NCBI RefSeq assembly: GCF_023065955.2
Contig: NW_026622897.1
Span: 6,143,001 to 6,207,000, forward strand
From: Ursus arctos
Lineage: Eukaryota > Chordata > Mammalia > Carnivora > Ursidae
Direction of reading: 5' to 3'
DNA length: 64,000 bases
Shown: positions 23,645 through 34,200 of the stretch, one piece after another
Layout: each line of letters begins with the position of its first letter
Numbering within the stretch: position 1 is the stretch's first letter
Notes under the pieces: generated by a model
Databases searched by the model: none
Told to the model about the DNA's origin: nothing
The model's input: only the letters and a program-made list of their open reading frames with translations
Program-made: the position numbers and the translations under genes

Positions 23645-23748
23645 ATGTGTGGAGCCCAACAGAGGGCTTGAACTCATGTCCCTGAGATCAAGACCTGAGC
23701 TGAGCTCAAGAGTCAGATGCTTAACCGACTGAGCCACTCAGGTGCCCC
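23645..23748 (-). mobile_element. SINEC fragment, antisense
   Basis: 'gtggagcccaacagagggct', 'catgtccctgagatcaagac' and 'cttaaccgactgagccactc', 'aggtgcccc' are the head and middle of SINEC. The tail half is missing or replaced by the neighbouring microsatellite region. Confidence 0.85.
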
Positions 23749-24093
23749 TAGAATTAGTGTTGACAGAGAATATTACCAGTTTTTAAGACCCTTGTGTTCC
23801 TTCTACAATTACAACTTCTGCCTTTTCCCTAAGAGGGATCTACTCACCTGAATTTCTAGTTTCATATTTTCTGACTTTTCTATATGGTTTTATATGTTTT
23901 CTTATGTGTCAGTCCTCACACAGGATAATTTTTAGTTTGAATGTTTTTGAACATGAAATCAATAATATTTTACACTATAAATTCTTTTGTCACTGGTTTT
24001 TAGCTTACAGTATTGTTTTTAAGATCCATCTCTATTTTTACTTATGGGTGGAATCCATTCTTTTTCACTGTTACATAAAATAACTTTGTATGA

Positions 24094-24273
24094 GGGCACC
24101 TGGGTGGCTCAGTTGGTTAAGCCACTGCCTTCAGCTCAGGTCAAGATCTTGGGGTCCTGGGATCAAGTCCCTGCATCGGGCTCTCTGTTCTGCGGGGAAT
24201 TTGCTTCTCCCTCTCCCTCTGTGCTTGCACCTCTCTCTCTCTCTCTCTCTCAAATAAATAAAATCTTAAAAAT
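24094..24273 (+). mobile_element. SINEC, sense, 17-bp TSD
   Basis: Head 'gggcacctgggtggctcag', (CT)n stretch, tail 'aaataaataaaatctt'. TSD aaaataactttgtatga (24077-24093) against aaaataattttacatga (24274-24290), 14 of 17 matching. Inserted into old L1. Confidence 0.92.
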
Positions 24274-25670
24274 AAAATAATTTTACATGAATGAACCATA
24301 ATTTATCTGTTCTACTGTTGATGGACATTTGGGCTTTTTTTCCTGTTCTGTGCTATTATGAATATTGCTTTTATGAATATTATTAGATGTTTTCAAGTCC
24401 ATGTTTATATAAACATTTTTTTCTGAAGTATAAATCCGGAAGCAGAATTATTGCTCCATAGATTAATGTTCAGGTCTACTAAGAAATGCCAACTCGTTTA
24501 CTGAAGTGGCTATTTTTATTTCAATATATACTCTTACAAGCAAGACATAGGAATTCCTTGTCTCTACATTCCTGCCAACAATATATCAGACTGATTTGCT
24601 GATATCATTGTGATTTAAATTTGAATTCTCTGATTATCAATGAGGTTGAAAACCTTTTCATATGTTTGTCATTTATATTTATTTTATTTAAGTCTTTGTA
24701 TCTGTTGCCCATTCTTCTATTGAATTATCTTTTTTCTTATTTTTAAGAGTATTTTCTCCATGGGTACTAATTCTTCGTTGGTTATGTACAAATATCTTCT
24801 ACCAGGTTTTAGCTTGCCTTTCCACTTTCTTTAAGGTATCATTTGATAAACAGAAGTTCATAATTTTAATGCAGCCAGACATAACAATCTTTTCTTTATG
24901 GACCACATTTTTTTGTGTATCTTAAGAAGTCTTTATAGATGCAGAGTGAAAAAGATCTCATTCTATGTTTTTTCCTAAAAGTTTTATCATTCAGATTTAT
25001 CTTTATTTCATCTTGAGTTTTAAAAAGGTTTGTGTAGTATAAATAATTGACCTGGATTTATTTTTTTCTGTACGGATATCTAATTTCCCACCCATTTGTT
25101 GAACAGTCGATTCTTTGCCCATTGATCTACAATACTGCCTGTTTCATTCACCAGGTTAACCTGTTGAGTCAACTTTCAAAAGATATTTATTGAGTGCCTA
25201 CTATGTGCTGGGCATTGTTCTAGATGCAGACAACCATATACCTGTGGGCTCTGTATTCTGTTCCGATCAATTTTTTTCTTTGTCAATATCAATAGTATTG
25301 ATTACTATAGTTTTATAGGTTTTTTTTTTTTTTTTTGCAGTTAAATGACAGTTTGGGTATACAGTTCTAGGTTGTAAACAATTTTCTATCAGATCTTTTG
25401 AAGGCATTGTCTTTTGATATTTGCTATGGCTGTTGACAAGGCAGGAGGCATTTGATCTTTGATCCTGTGCTTAAACAATATATTCCTCCCCTCCCTGTAT
25501 CCTGGAAGTCTTTACATCTTTTTATTCCCAATTTTCTGAAATATTGTGTGATGTCTTGGTGTGGTTTTATTTTTATTCATTGCTTTGGACACTTAAGGGA
25601 CACTTTTGATTTTGAATATCATATTCATTATTTCTGAAAATTTTTTCTTGTATTATTCTATGATGATCCT

Positions 25671-25893
25671 TTTTTTTAAAAGATTTTATTTATTTAGTTG
25701 AGAGAGTGTAAGAGAGAGTACACATGAGCAGGGGGAGGGGCAAGGGGAGAGGCAAGGGGAGAGGGAGAAGCAGACTCCTAGCTGAGCAGGGAGCTTGAAA
25801 CGAGGCTCCATGCAGGGCTTGATCCCAGGACCTTGGGATCACAACCTGAGCCAAAGGCAGACACCTAACTGACTGAGCCACACAGGTGCCCCC
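25671..25893 (-). mobile_element. SINEC, antisense, with internal body duplication
   Basis: Tail at left, head 'ctgactgagccacacaggtg' at right. The body contains a short tandem duplication of an 'aggggagaggc'-type unit near 25741-25765. TSD atgatgatcct (25660-25670) against atgatgattct (25894-25904). Inserted into old L1. Confidence 0.9.
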
Positions 25894-26315
25894 ATGATGA
25901 TTCTCTTTCTAGATGTGAGATCTTCTAAACTTGTTCTCCCATTTTCTTATCCTGCTTCTCCCATTTTTAATCTCCTTTGTGCTAAAACTTCATCTTCCAA
26001 ACTCTGTTGAGTTTTCCACTGACACTGTTATATTCTAAACAGCCAGTGCTGGTTTCCTGTCTTAAAACCTTTTTATTTTATGCAGCTTGTTGTTGCTGTT
26101 TCATAGATAAAGTACTTTCTTATCACTTTGAGGATTTAATGATAGTATTATAATTTAAAAAATTATTCTTAACGACAGTTTGATTTCTTCAAATTATTTT
26201 GTGTGTGTTTGCTTTAGCCACTGATATTACAGGCCATCTTGAGGTGCCTTGGAGTCCTTGTCTGCCCACAGTGCTTAATTAATAGCAAGAAACTAAAAAG
26301 CATGCCTAAAACTAT

Positions 26316-26356
26316 ATTTGTGTGTGTATGCATGCACGTGTGTGTGTGTGTGTGAG
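26316..26356. repeat. (TG)n microsatellite, interrupted
   Basis: TG-rich tract broken once by 'atgcatgcac'. Confidence 0.85.
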
Positions 26357-26399
26357 ATAGAGACAGAGAAAGAGACAGTGTTGTTAACAATGAGATTCA

Positions 26400-26793
26400 T
26401 CACAGAGTGGGGTTTTAACTGTGATTACAGGGAATTTATTAATCGATCTAGAGAAAATTAGTATATTTGTAATTTTGTTTTTCCAGTTAATGAACGAGAT
26501 TTGGTTTCCCACTTAAGTCTTTTAAAATATTTATCAATATTAGTTTTCAGAATTTTCCCTGAAACTTTGTTGTAATAATACAGAGAGAGGGAAGTACATG
26601 GGACAATGTAGAGATAGGAAAGTATCTCTATAGGGAAAATTCTGAAACCTAATATTGATTTGTATATTTTATATATTTTAATATATATTAAATCATATAT
26701 TTTAATATATATATAAATATACCCCTATGTACCATATTTTTTTATTGTATTACAAATGGTACATTTAAAAATTCAGTTTTCCAAATTCTTGTT
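26400..26793 (-). mobile_element. Old LINE-1 fragment, antisense (left half of host element)
   Basis: 'gttttcagaattttccctg' and neighbours read as antisense L1 ORF2. The likely continuation is 33360-34200, on the far side of the full-length L1, making this the element the younger L1 jumped into. AT-rich 'tatattttaatatat' block at 26655-26720. Confidence 0.5.
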
Positions 26794-26810
26794 AAAAATG
26801 GAATTGATTT

Positions 26811-28003
26811 GAGGGAGTCCAAGATGACGGAGGAGCAGAAGACCTAGTTTTCATCTGGTCCCAGGAATTCAGCTAGAGAGCTATCAAACCATTCTGAAAA
26901 CCTACAAACTCAACTGGAGAATGAAGAAAAGAATAACAGCAACTGTATGAACAGAAAAGCGACCACTGTCTGCAAGGTTAAAAGTACAAAAGGAGACGTT
27001 GTGAGGAGAAAAGATGGTGGAGGAGTAGGGGACCCCTTTTGCAGCTGGTCCCCTGAATTGAGCTGGATATCTACCAGACCATCCTAAACATCCACGAAAT
27101 CAGCCTGAGACGCAGGAAGATACATCTGGATGTCTACAACGAACATCTCCAGCGCTAAGTATTGAGGTAGGAAGCGAGCAGCCATGATCCTCCCACAGAT
27201 ATAGGAAGATAAACGGAAGGGGGAGGGAGCTGATGCGCTCGGGCACTGGGAAGTAATAGCCACCTGCACTGGGGAAGCGGCCAGACTCCTGGACCGGCAC
27301 GCGAGAAAGCAGACTGAGACTGTGAGCCCGGGAACGCGCATGTGACCAGACTGAAAACTGGAGCTCCAGAGTGCTCACTGGAACTGGACTGATACCAGGA
27401 GCTTGGGAGCATGTGCATGTGATCAGACTGAAAACTGGCACTCCGGAGCATGCGTGAACCACACTGAAACAGGGAGCTCGGGAGTGTGCACGGGGACCGG
27501 TTGCAGCTGGCAGTGTTAGAACCACAAAGGACAGAGATGCGTTGGCCCTGGAAGTGAGGGCTGGGAGAGGAGCTGTGGGGCGCAAAACCCGGACATTGCA
27601 GGGTTTTTAGCAGCACCAACAGAAACAGAGTTAAAGTGGCCAAGAGAGCTCAGTGGAGAGCAGATGGCGATCTCTCTGTTCTGAGTCAGAGGCTAGGATA
27701 GGGCCACTGCTGCTCTGACTCTCAGAAGAGTCACAGAAAACCACCAGGGAAAGCCGCCAGAGAACAAAAGCACGGAAATACTGGTTCACATTGTGCCCAT
27801 CCCCATCCCCCCTTGCAGGGGACGGGGCAACTCTACCCAAACAGGGACTCCTGAGTATCAGCGTGGCAGGCCCCTTCCTCAGGAGGCAGGCTGAAAAAAC
27901 AAGAAGCCCACATCCTTAAGGTGCCTATAAAACAAGTGCACACTGCCTGGGTCCTGGTCAATAATTTGGGCTCTGGGCATCCCTGCAACCTCTCCTTATC
28001 AGA
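26811..28003 (+). promoter_or_regulatory. LINE-1 5'UTR (internal promoter region)
   Basis: Starts right after the TSD. Two related heads follow each other: 26818-26920 (ccaagatgacggaggagcag...) and 27008-27100 (aaaagatggtggaggagtag...). Each holds a YY1-like 'AAGATGGCGG' derivative and then a 'ctggtccc...gaatt.agct' segment, suggesting tandem promoter units. GC- and CpG-richer than its surroundings. By analogy with other L1s it would drive the element's RNA. Activity here is not shown. Confidence 0.75.
27331..27487 (+). repeat. About four imperfect ~38-bp tandem units in the L1 5'UTR
   Basis: Recurring order: 'catgtgaccagactgaaaac', 'tggagctccagagtg'; 'ctggactgataccaggagct', 'tgggagc'; 'catgtgatcagactgaaaac', 'tggcactccggagc'; 'ccacactgaaacagggagct', 'cgggagtg'. 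Degenerate minisatellite. Confidence 0.7.
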
Positions 28004-28870
28004 ATGAGGAGGAGGAGAAATCCCCCCCAACAAAGAAAAGATAATGAGTCTGTGGCCTCTGTCACAGAACTGATGGATATAGATGTAACCAAATTGTCAG
28101 AAATGGAGTTCAGAGTAACAATGGTCAAGATGACGTGTAGGCTTGAAAAAACTATTAACGAGAATATAAAATCCCTAAGGGTGGAAATGAGAGTGAATCT
28201 GGCAGAAATTAAAAATGCTATGAATCAAATGCAGTCTAAACTAGACGCTCTGACGGCCAGGGTAAATGAGGCAGAAGAACGAATTAGTGAATTGGAGAAT
28301 GGGATGGTAGAAGAGAAAGTTAAAACAGAAACTTGGCTCAAAAAAATCCAATCTCAAGAATTTAGATTACGGGAGATTACTGACTCAATGAAACGTTCCA
28401 GTGTCAGAATCATCGTCATCCCTAAGGGGGTGGAGAAAGAGGTCTAGAAGAGATATTTGAACAAATCGTAGCTCAGAACTTCCCTAATCTGGCAAAGGAA
28501 ACAAGTATTCATGTCCAAGAGGCAGAGAGGGCCCCTCCCAAGGTCAATGACTTCAGACCTACACCACTTCACGTCATAGTGCAATTCTCAAATATTAGAT
28601 CCAAGGATACAGTATTGAAAGTGGCCAGGGGGAAGAAAATCCTTACGTACAGAGGGAGGAACATCAGAATAACGTCAGACCTGTCTACAGAGACCGTTGG
28701 CAGAGTATTTTCAAAGCTCTGAGAAGAACATGCAGCCAAGGATCCTTTATCCAGCAAGGTTGTCATTCACAATTGATGGAGAGATAAGGACCTTTCAGGA
28801 TCGGCAGAAACTGAAGGAATTCGTAACCACCAAACCAGCCCTACATGAGATATTAAGGGGGGTTCTATAA
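28004..28870 (+). pseudogene. LINE-1 ORF1 (RNA-binding chaperone), frameshifted
   Basis: In living L1s ORF1p is a trimeric RNA-binding protein that coats L1 RNA in the cytoplasm. Here the first 147 codons are open: a basic N-terminus (MRRRRNPPQQ), a coiled-coil segment with heptad-like leucines (about residues 45-125) and the start of the RRM-like part (SVRIIVIP). A frameshift at about 28437-28443 ends it at 28447. The next piece in another frame holds NFPNLAKET and VQEAERAP. A second frameshift near 28715 returns to the original frame for the C-terminal part (QPRILYP, EFVTTKPALHEIL), ending with TAA at 28868-28870. The total of about 288 codons is shorter than the usual 330-340, so small deletions are also present. 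The 72 bases to ORF2 are a normal inter-ORF spacer. Confidence 0.92.
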
Positions 28871-28942
28871 AAGTAAAAAGGCCCCAAGAGTGATACAGAA
28901 CAGAAATTTACAATCTATAGAAACAAAGACTTCACAGGCAAC

Positions 28943-31900
28943 ATGACATCATTAAAATCATATCTCTCAATAATCACTCTCAATGTGAATGGCCTAAATG
29001 CTCCCATAAAACACCACAGGGTTGCAGATTGGATAAAAAGACATGACCCATCCATTTGCTGTCTACAAGAGACTCATTTTGAACCTAAAGATACATCCAG
29101 GCTGAAAGTGAAGGGATGGAAAACCATTTTTCATGCCAATGGACCTCAAAAGAAAGCTGGGGTAGAAATTCTTGTATCAGACAGATTAGATTTTAAACTA
29201 AAAACTATAGTTAGAGATACAGAAGGACACTATCTTATTCTTAAAGGATGTATCCAACAAGTGAATATGACAATTATAAATATATATGCCCCCAACAGGG
29301 GAGCAGCAAGATACACAAGCCAACTCTTAACCAGAATAAAGAGACATATAGATAGTAATACTTTAATAGTAGGGGACCTCAACACTCCACTCTCAGCAAT
29401 AGACAGATCACCTAAGCAGAAAATCAACAAAGAAACAAGAGCTTTGAATGACATTCTGGACCAGATGGACCTCATGGATATATACAGAACACTACACCCC
29501 AGAACAACAGAATACTCATTCTTTTTGAATGCACATGGAACTTTCTCCAGAATAGACCATATACTGGGTCACAAAACAGGTCTCAAACGATATCAAAAGA
29601 CTGAAATTATTCCCTGCATATTCTCAGACCACAATGCTTTGAAACTGGAACTCAATCACAAGGAAAAATTTGGAAGAAACTCAAACACTTGGAAACTAAG
29701 AACCATCCTGCTCAAGAATGATTGGGTAAACCAGGAAATTAAAAATCAGATTAAACAATTTTTGGAGACCAATGAGAATGAACACACATTGGTCCAAAAC
29801 CTATGGGACACTGCAAAGGCGGTCCTAAGGGGAAAATACATAGCCATCCAAGCCTCACTCAAAAGAATAGAAAAATCTAAGATGCAGTTTTTATATTCTC
29901 ACCTCACAAAGCTGGAGCTTGAACAGAAGAACAGGCCTAACCCACACATGAGAAGGCAGTTGATCAAGATTAGAGCAGAGATTGATGAATTAGAAACCAG
30001 GAGCACAATAGAGCAGATCAACAGAACAAGAAGCTGGTTCTTTGAAAGAATAAATAAGATCGATAAGCCACTGGCCAGACTTATTCAAAAGAATAGAGAA
30101 AGGACCCAAATTAATAAAATTATGAATGAAAGGGGAGGGATCACAACCAACACCAATGAAATAGGAAGGATCATTAGAAACTTTTATCAACAGCTTTATG
30201 CCAACAAATTAAACAACCTGGAAGAAATGGATGCCTTCCTGGAAACCTATAAACTACCAAGACTGAAACAGGAAGAAATTGATGATTTAAATAGACAGAT
30301 TAATTATGAAGAGATTGAAGCAGTGATCAAAAACCTCCTGAAAAACAAGAGTCCAGGGCCTGACGGATTCCCTGGAGAATTCTACCAAACAGTCAAAGAA
30401 GAAATAATACCTATTCTTCTGAAGCTGTTTCAAAAAAATAGAAACAGAAGGAAAACTACCAAACTCATTCTATGAGGCCAGTATTACCTTGATCCCCAAA
30501 CGAGGCAAAGACCCCATCGAAAAGGAGAAATATGGACCGATATCCCTGATGAATATGGACACCAAAATTCTCAACAAGATCCTAGCTAATAGGATACAAC
30601 AGTACATTAAAAGGATTATCCATCAAGACCAAGTGGGATTCATCCCTGGGATGCAAGGGTGGTTCAATATTCTCAAATCTATCAGTGTGATAGATCATAT
30701 CAACAAGAAGAGAGTCAAGAACCATTTGATCCTCTCAATTGATGCAGAAAAAGCATTTGACAAATTATAGCATCCTTTCCTGATTAAAACCCTTCATAGC
30801 ATAGGGATAGAGGGTACATTCCTCAATTTCATAAAAACTATCTATGAAAAGCCTACAGCGAATATCATTCTCAATGCGGAAAAGCTGAAAGCCTTTCCCT
30901 TAAGATCAGGGACATGACAAGGATGCCCACTCTTGCCATTATTATTCAACATAGTAGTAGAAGTCCTTGCAACAGCAATCAGACAACAAAAAGGGATAAA
31001 ATGTATCCAAATTGGCAAAGAGGAAGTCAAACTGTCTCTCTTCGCAGATGACATGATACTCTATATGGACAACCCAAAAGACTCCACCCTCAAACTACTA
31101 GAACTTATAGAGCAATTCAGTAATGTGGTGGGATTCAAAATCAATGCTCAGAAATCAGTTGCATTTCTATACACGAACAATGAGACTGAAGAAAGAGAAA
31201 TTAGGGAATCCATTCCATTTACAATAACACCAAAAATCATACGTTATCTCGCAATTAACTTAACCAGAGACGAAAAGGACCTGTATTCTAGAAACTACAA
31301 ATCACTCTTCAAAGACATTGAAGAAGACACAAAAAGATGGAAAAATATTCCATGCTCATGGATCAAAAGAGTAAACATAGTTAAAATGTCTATGCTACCC
31401 AGAGCAATCTACACTTTCAATGCCATCCCGATCAAAATACCAAAGACATTTTTGAAAGAACTGGAACAACAGCCCTTAAATTTGTTTGGAAGCAGAAAAG
31501 GCCTCGAATCACCAAGGAATTGTTGAAAAGGAAAAACAAAGCTGGGGGCATCATGTTGCTGGATTTCAAGCTATACTACAAAGCTGTGATCATAAAGACA
31601 GCATGGTACTGGCACAAAAACAGACACATAGACCAATGGAACAGGATAGAGAACCCAGAAATGGACCCTTGGCTCTTTGGGCAACTAGTCTTTGAAAAAG
31701 CAGAAAAAGACATCCAGTGAAAAAAAGACAGTCTCTTCAATAAATGGTGTTGGGAAAATTGGACAGCTACATGCAAAAGAATGAAACTTGACCACTTTCT
31801 CACACCATACACAAAGATAAACTCCAAATGGATGAATGACCCCGATGTGAGACAGGAATCCACAACAATCCTAGAGGAGAACATAGGAAGCAACCTCTTT

Positions 31901-32747
31901 GACATCGGCCACAGCAACTTTTTTCATGACATATCTCCAAAGGCAAGAGAAACAAAAGAAAAAATGAACTTGTGGGACTTCATCAAGATAAAAAGCTTCT
32001 GCACAGCCAAGGAAACAGTCAAAAAAACTAAGAGGCAGCCCACGGAATGGGAGAAGATATTTGCAAATGACACTACAGATAAAAGACTAGTATCCAAGAT
32101 CTACAAAGAACTTCTCAAACTCAATACACGAGGAACAAATAATCTTATCAAAAAATGGGCAGAAGATATGAACAGAAACTTTTCCAATGAAGACATACAA
32201 ATGGCTAACAGACACATAAAAAAATGTTCAAAATCATTAGCCATCAGGGAAATTCAAATCAAAACCACATTGAGATACCACCTTACGCCAGTTAGAATGG
32301 CAAAAATGGACAAGGCAGGAAACAACAAATGTTGGAGAGGATGTGGAGAAATGGGATCCCTCTTACACTGTTGGTGGGAATGCGAGTTGGTACAGCCACT
32401 CTGGAAAACAGTGTGGAGGTTCCTTAAAAATTTAAAAATAGAGCTACCCTATGATCCAGCAATTGCACTACTGGGTAGTGAAGAGAAGGGCCATATGCAC
32501 CCCAATGTTCGTAGCAGCGTTGTCCACAATAACTAAATAGTGGAAGGAGCCAAGATGCCCTTCAACAGATGACTGGATTAAGAAGATGTGGTCAATACAT
32601 ACAATGGAATATTACTCAGCCATCAGAAAGAATGATTACCCAACATTTGCAGCAACATGGGTGGGACTGGAGGAGATAATGCTAAGTGAAAGAAGTCAAG
32701 CAGAGAAAGACAGTTATGATATGGTTCCACTCATTTATGGAACATAA
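28943..32747 (+). pseudogene. LINE-1 ORF2 (endonuclease / reverse transcriptase), multiply broken
   Basis: ORF2p nicks target DNA and reverse-transcribes L1 RNA. Codons 1-510 are open (28943-30475) and hold an apparently complete APE-type endonuclease: N14, E43, Y115, D145, N147, D205, D229 and H230 all sit at the positions known from human L1. An extra A in the run near 30431-30437 shifts the frame. Downstream are nonsense codons at 30768-30770 (TAG), 30915-30917 (TGA), 31718-31720 (TGA) and 32538-32540 (TAG), a frameshift near 31465, and a 23-bp deletion at about 32477. The RT active-site box FADD is present at 31041-31052 and the Cys-rich C-terminal motif (CWRGCGEMG...HCWWEC) at about 32332-32385. 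The frame ends with TAA at 32745-32747, close to the usual 1275-codon length. Non-functional as it stands. Confidence 0.95.
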
Positions 32748-33120
32748 GAAATAGGAAGATCTGTAGGAGAAGGAAGGGAAGAATGAAGTGGGGTAAACAG
32801 AAGGGGGAATGAACCATGAGAGACTGTGGACTCTGGGAAACAAACTGAGGGCTTCAGAGGGGAGTGGGGTGGGGGATTGGGATAGGCCAGTGATGGGTAT
32901 TAAGGAGGGCACGTATTGTATGGTGCACTGGGTGTTATACGCAACTAATGCATCATCGAACTTTACATAAAAAACCAGGGATGTACTGTATGGTGACTAA
33001 CATAATATAATAAAAAAACATTAAAAAAAAAGCTAAGGATATACTGTATGGCGACTAACATAACCTAATAAAAGATTATTATTTAAAAAAATTAGAATGT
33101 AAAAAAAATAAAGGGTTATA
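32748..33120 (+). other. LINE-1 3'UTR and duplicated 3' terminus
   Basis: Contains a G-quadruplex-type tract (32859-32881, runs G4-G4-G5-G3). The terminal segment 'gtactgtatggtgactaaca' occurs at about 32982-33001 and again, slightly diverged ('atactgtatggcgactaaca'), at about 33043-33062. Each copy is followed by 'taataaaa' and an A-run. Confidence 0.8.
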
Positions 33121-33319
33121 GGGGCGCCTGGGTGGCATAGCGGTTAAGCGTCTGCCTTTGGCTCAGGACGTGATCCTGGTCTTATGGGATCGAGCCCCAC
33201 ATCAGGCTCTTCCGCTATGAGCCTGCTTCTTCCTCTCCCACTCCCCCTGCTTGTGTTCCCTCTCTCGCTGGCTGTCTCTGTCTCTGTCAAATAAATAAAT
33301 AAAATCTTTTTTAAAAAAA
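33121..33319 (+). mobile_element. SINEC, bear-type, sense, in the L1 tail
   Basis: Complete head-to-tail SINE ('ggggcgcctgggtggcatag' to 'aaataaataaataaaatctt'). TSD aataaagggttata (33107-33120) and aataaagcgttata (33320-33333), one mismatch. Younger than the L1 it sits in. Confidence 0.95.
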
Positions 33320-33359
33320 AATAAAGCGTTATAATAAATTAAAAAAATGGAATTGATTT

Positions 33360-34200
33360 TTGCATTTTCACTTGGCATTAAGCAAATTGCTAAGCTCTCT
33401 TATTAATTTTGATGACATGTGTAGATTCATTTAGATTTCCTAGATACATAATCGTATCCTCTGAAAATGTTATCTTTTATCCTTTTCAATCCTTATGTCT
33501 TCTATTTTTCTTGCATTAATTACGATGATGCTGAGAATTCCCATATGCAATATTGAATAGAACTGGTGATAATGGGCATCTTAGTCTAGTTTCTAATCTC
33601 AAAGACAACTTCTCAAGGTTTTATCTTTACTTATTAATTCACTTGTACATTTGTTACACATAAATATTACTAATTTGCCAAAAAATTTTTTTTTCTGTCT
33701 GCTAAGAATTTCTATAATGAATGGGTGTTAAACTTTTTGGATTTCTTTTTTCTTTTCTTTTTTTTTTTTACATCTAGTGAGAGGATCATAATTTTCCTGC
33801 TTGTATCTGTTAATATGGTGATTTATGTTGATTAGTTTTTTAATGTTAAGCCAACATTAAACTAACACTCCTAATTTAAAAAAAAATATTTATTTAAAAG
33901 AGAGAGAGAGTGCATGTGTGCGCGCTCGCACATGCTTGTGGAGGGAGGGGCAGAATGAAAGGGAGAGAATCTCAGGCAGACTCAGTGCTGTACACAGAGC
34001 CTGATGCTGGCCTCAATCTCATGACCCTGAGATCATGACCTGAGCAGAAATCAGAGTCAGATGCTTACCGACTCAGCCGCCCAGGCTCCCCAAACTAACA
34101 TTCATATTTTAAACCCAATTTGATCATGATATATCCTCATTCACATATCTTTTGGACCTTGTTGTGCTAATATGTTATTTAGAATTTTTGTCAAGCTGTG
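33360..34200 (-). mobile_element. Old LINE-1 fragment, antisense (right half of host element)
   Basis: Antisense ORF2 landmarks: 'gaatagaactggtgataatg', 'ggcatcttagtctagtttct', 'tgcttgtatctgttaatatg', 'gtgatttatgttgatta'. The probable continuation of 26400-26793. Split again by a SINE at 33878-34091. Confidence 0.75.
33878..34091 (-). mobile_element. SINEC, antisense, 19-bp TSD
   Basis: Tail at left, (GA)n patch, head 'ttaccgactcagccgcccag' at right. TSD aaactaacactcctaattt (33859-33877) against aaactaacattcatatttt (34092-34110), 16 of 19. Confidence 0.9.

Larger units (their letters stand above)
23760..26100 (-). mobile_element. Old LINE-1, antisense, interrupted by two SINEs
   Basis: From left to right it reads as L1 3' end, ORF2 backwards ('tgttgatggacatttgggct', 'cattcctgccaacaatatat', 'gttgcccattcttctattga') and then sequence resembling the antisense 5' part of old L1 ('gatgtcttggtgtggtttta', 'tgatgattctctttctagat'). 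Interrupted by SINEs at 24094-24273 and 25671-25893. A short MIR/L2-like piece sits at about 25163-25240. No intact ORF. Confidence 0.7.
26811..33342 (+). mobile_element. Full-length LINE-1 with perfect 17-bp TSD
   Basis: Contains a 5'UTR (about 26811-28003), ORF1 (28004-28870), ORF2 (28943-32747), a 3'UTR and an A-rich tail that was later hit by a SINE (33121-33319). TSD aaaaatggaattgattt at 26794-26810 and 33343-33359 is perfect. Without the SINE the element is about 6.3 kb, the size expected for a full-length mammalian L1. Both ORFs carry frameshifts and nonsense codons, so it is dead, yet all six endonuclease residues checked and the RT FADD box remain. It lies within an older antisense L1. 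Confidence 0.95.
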
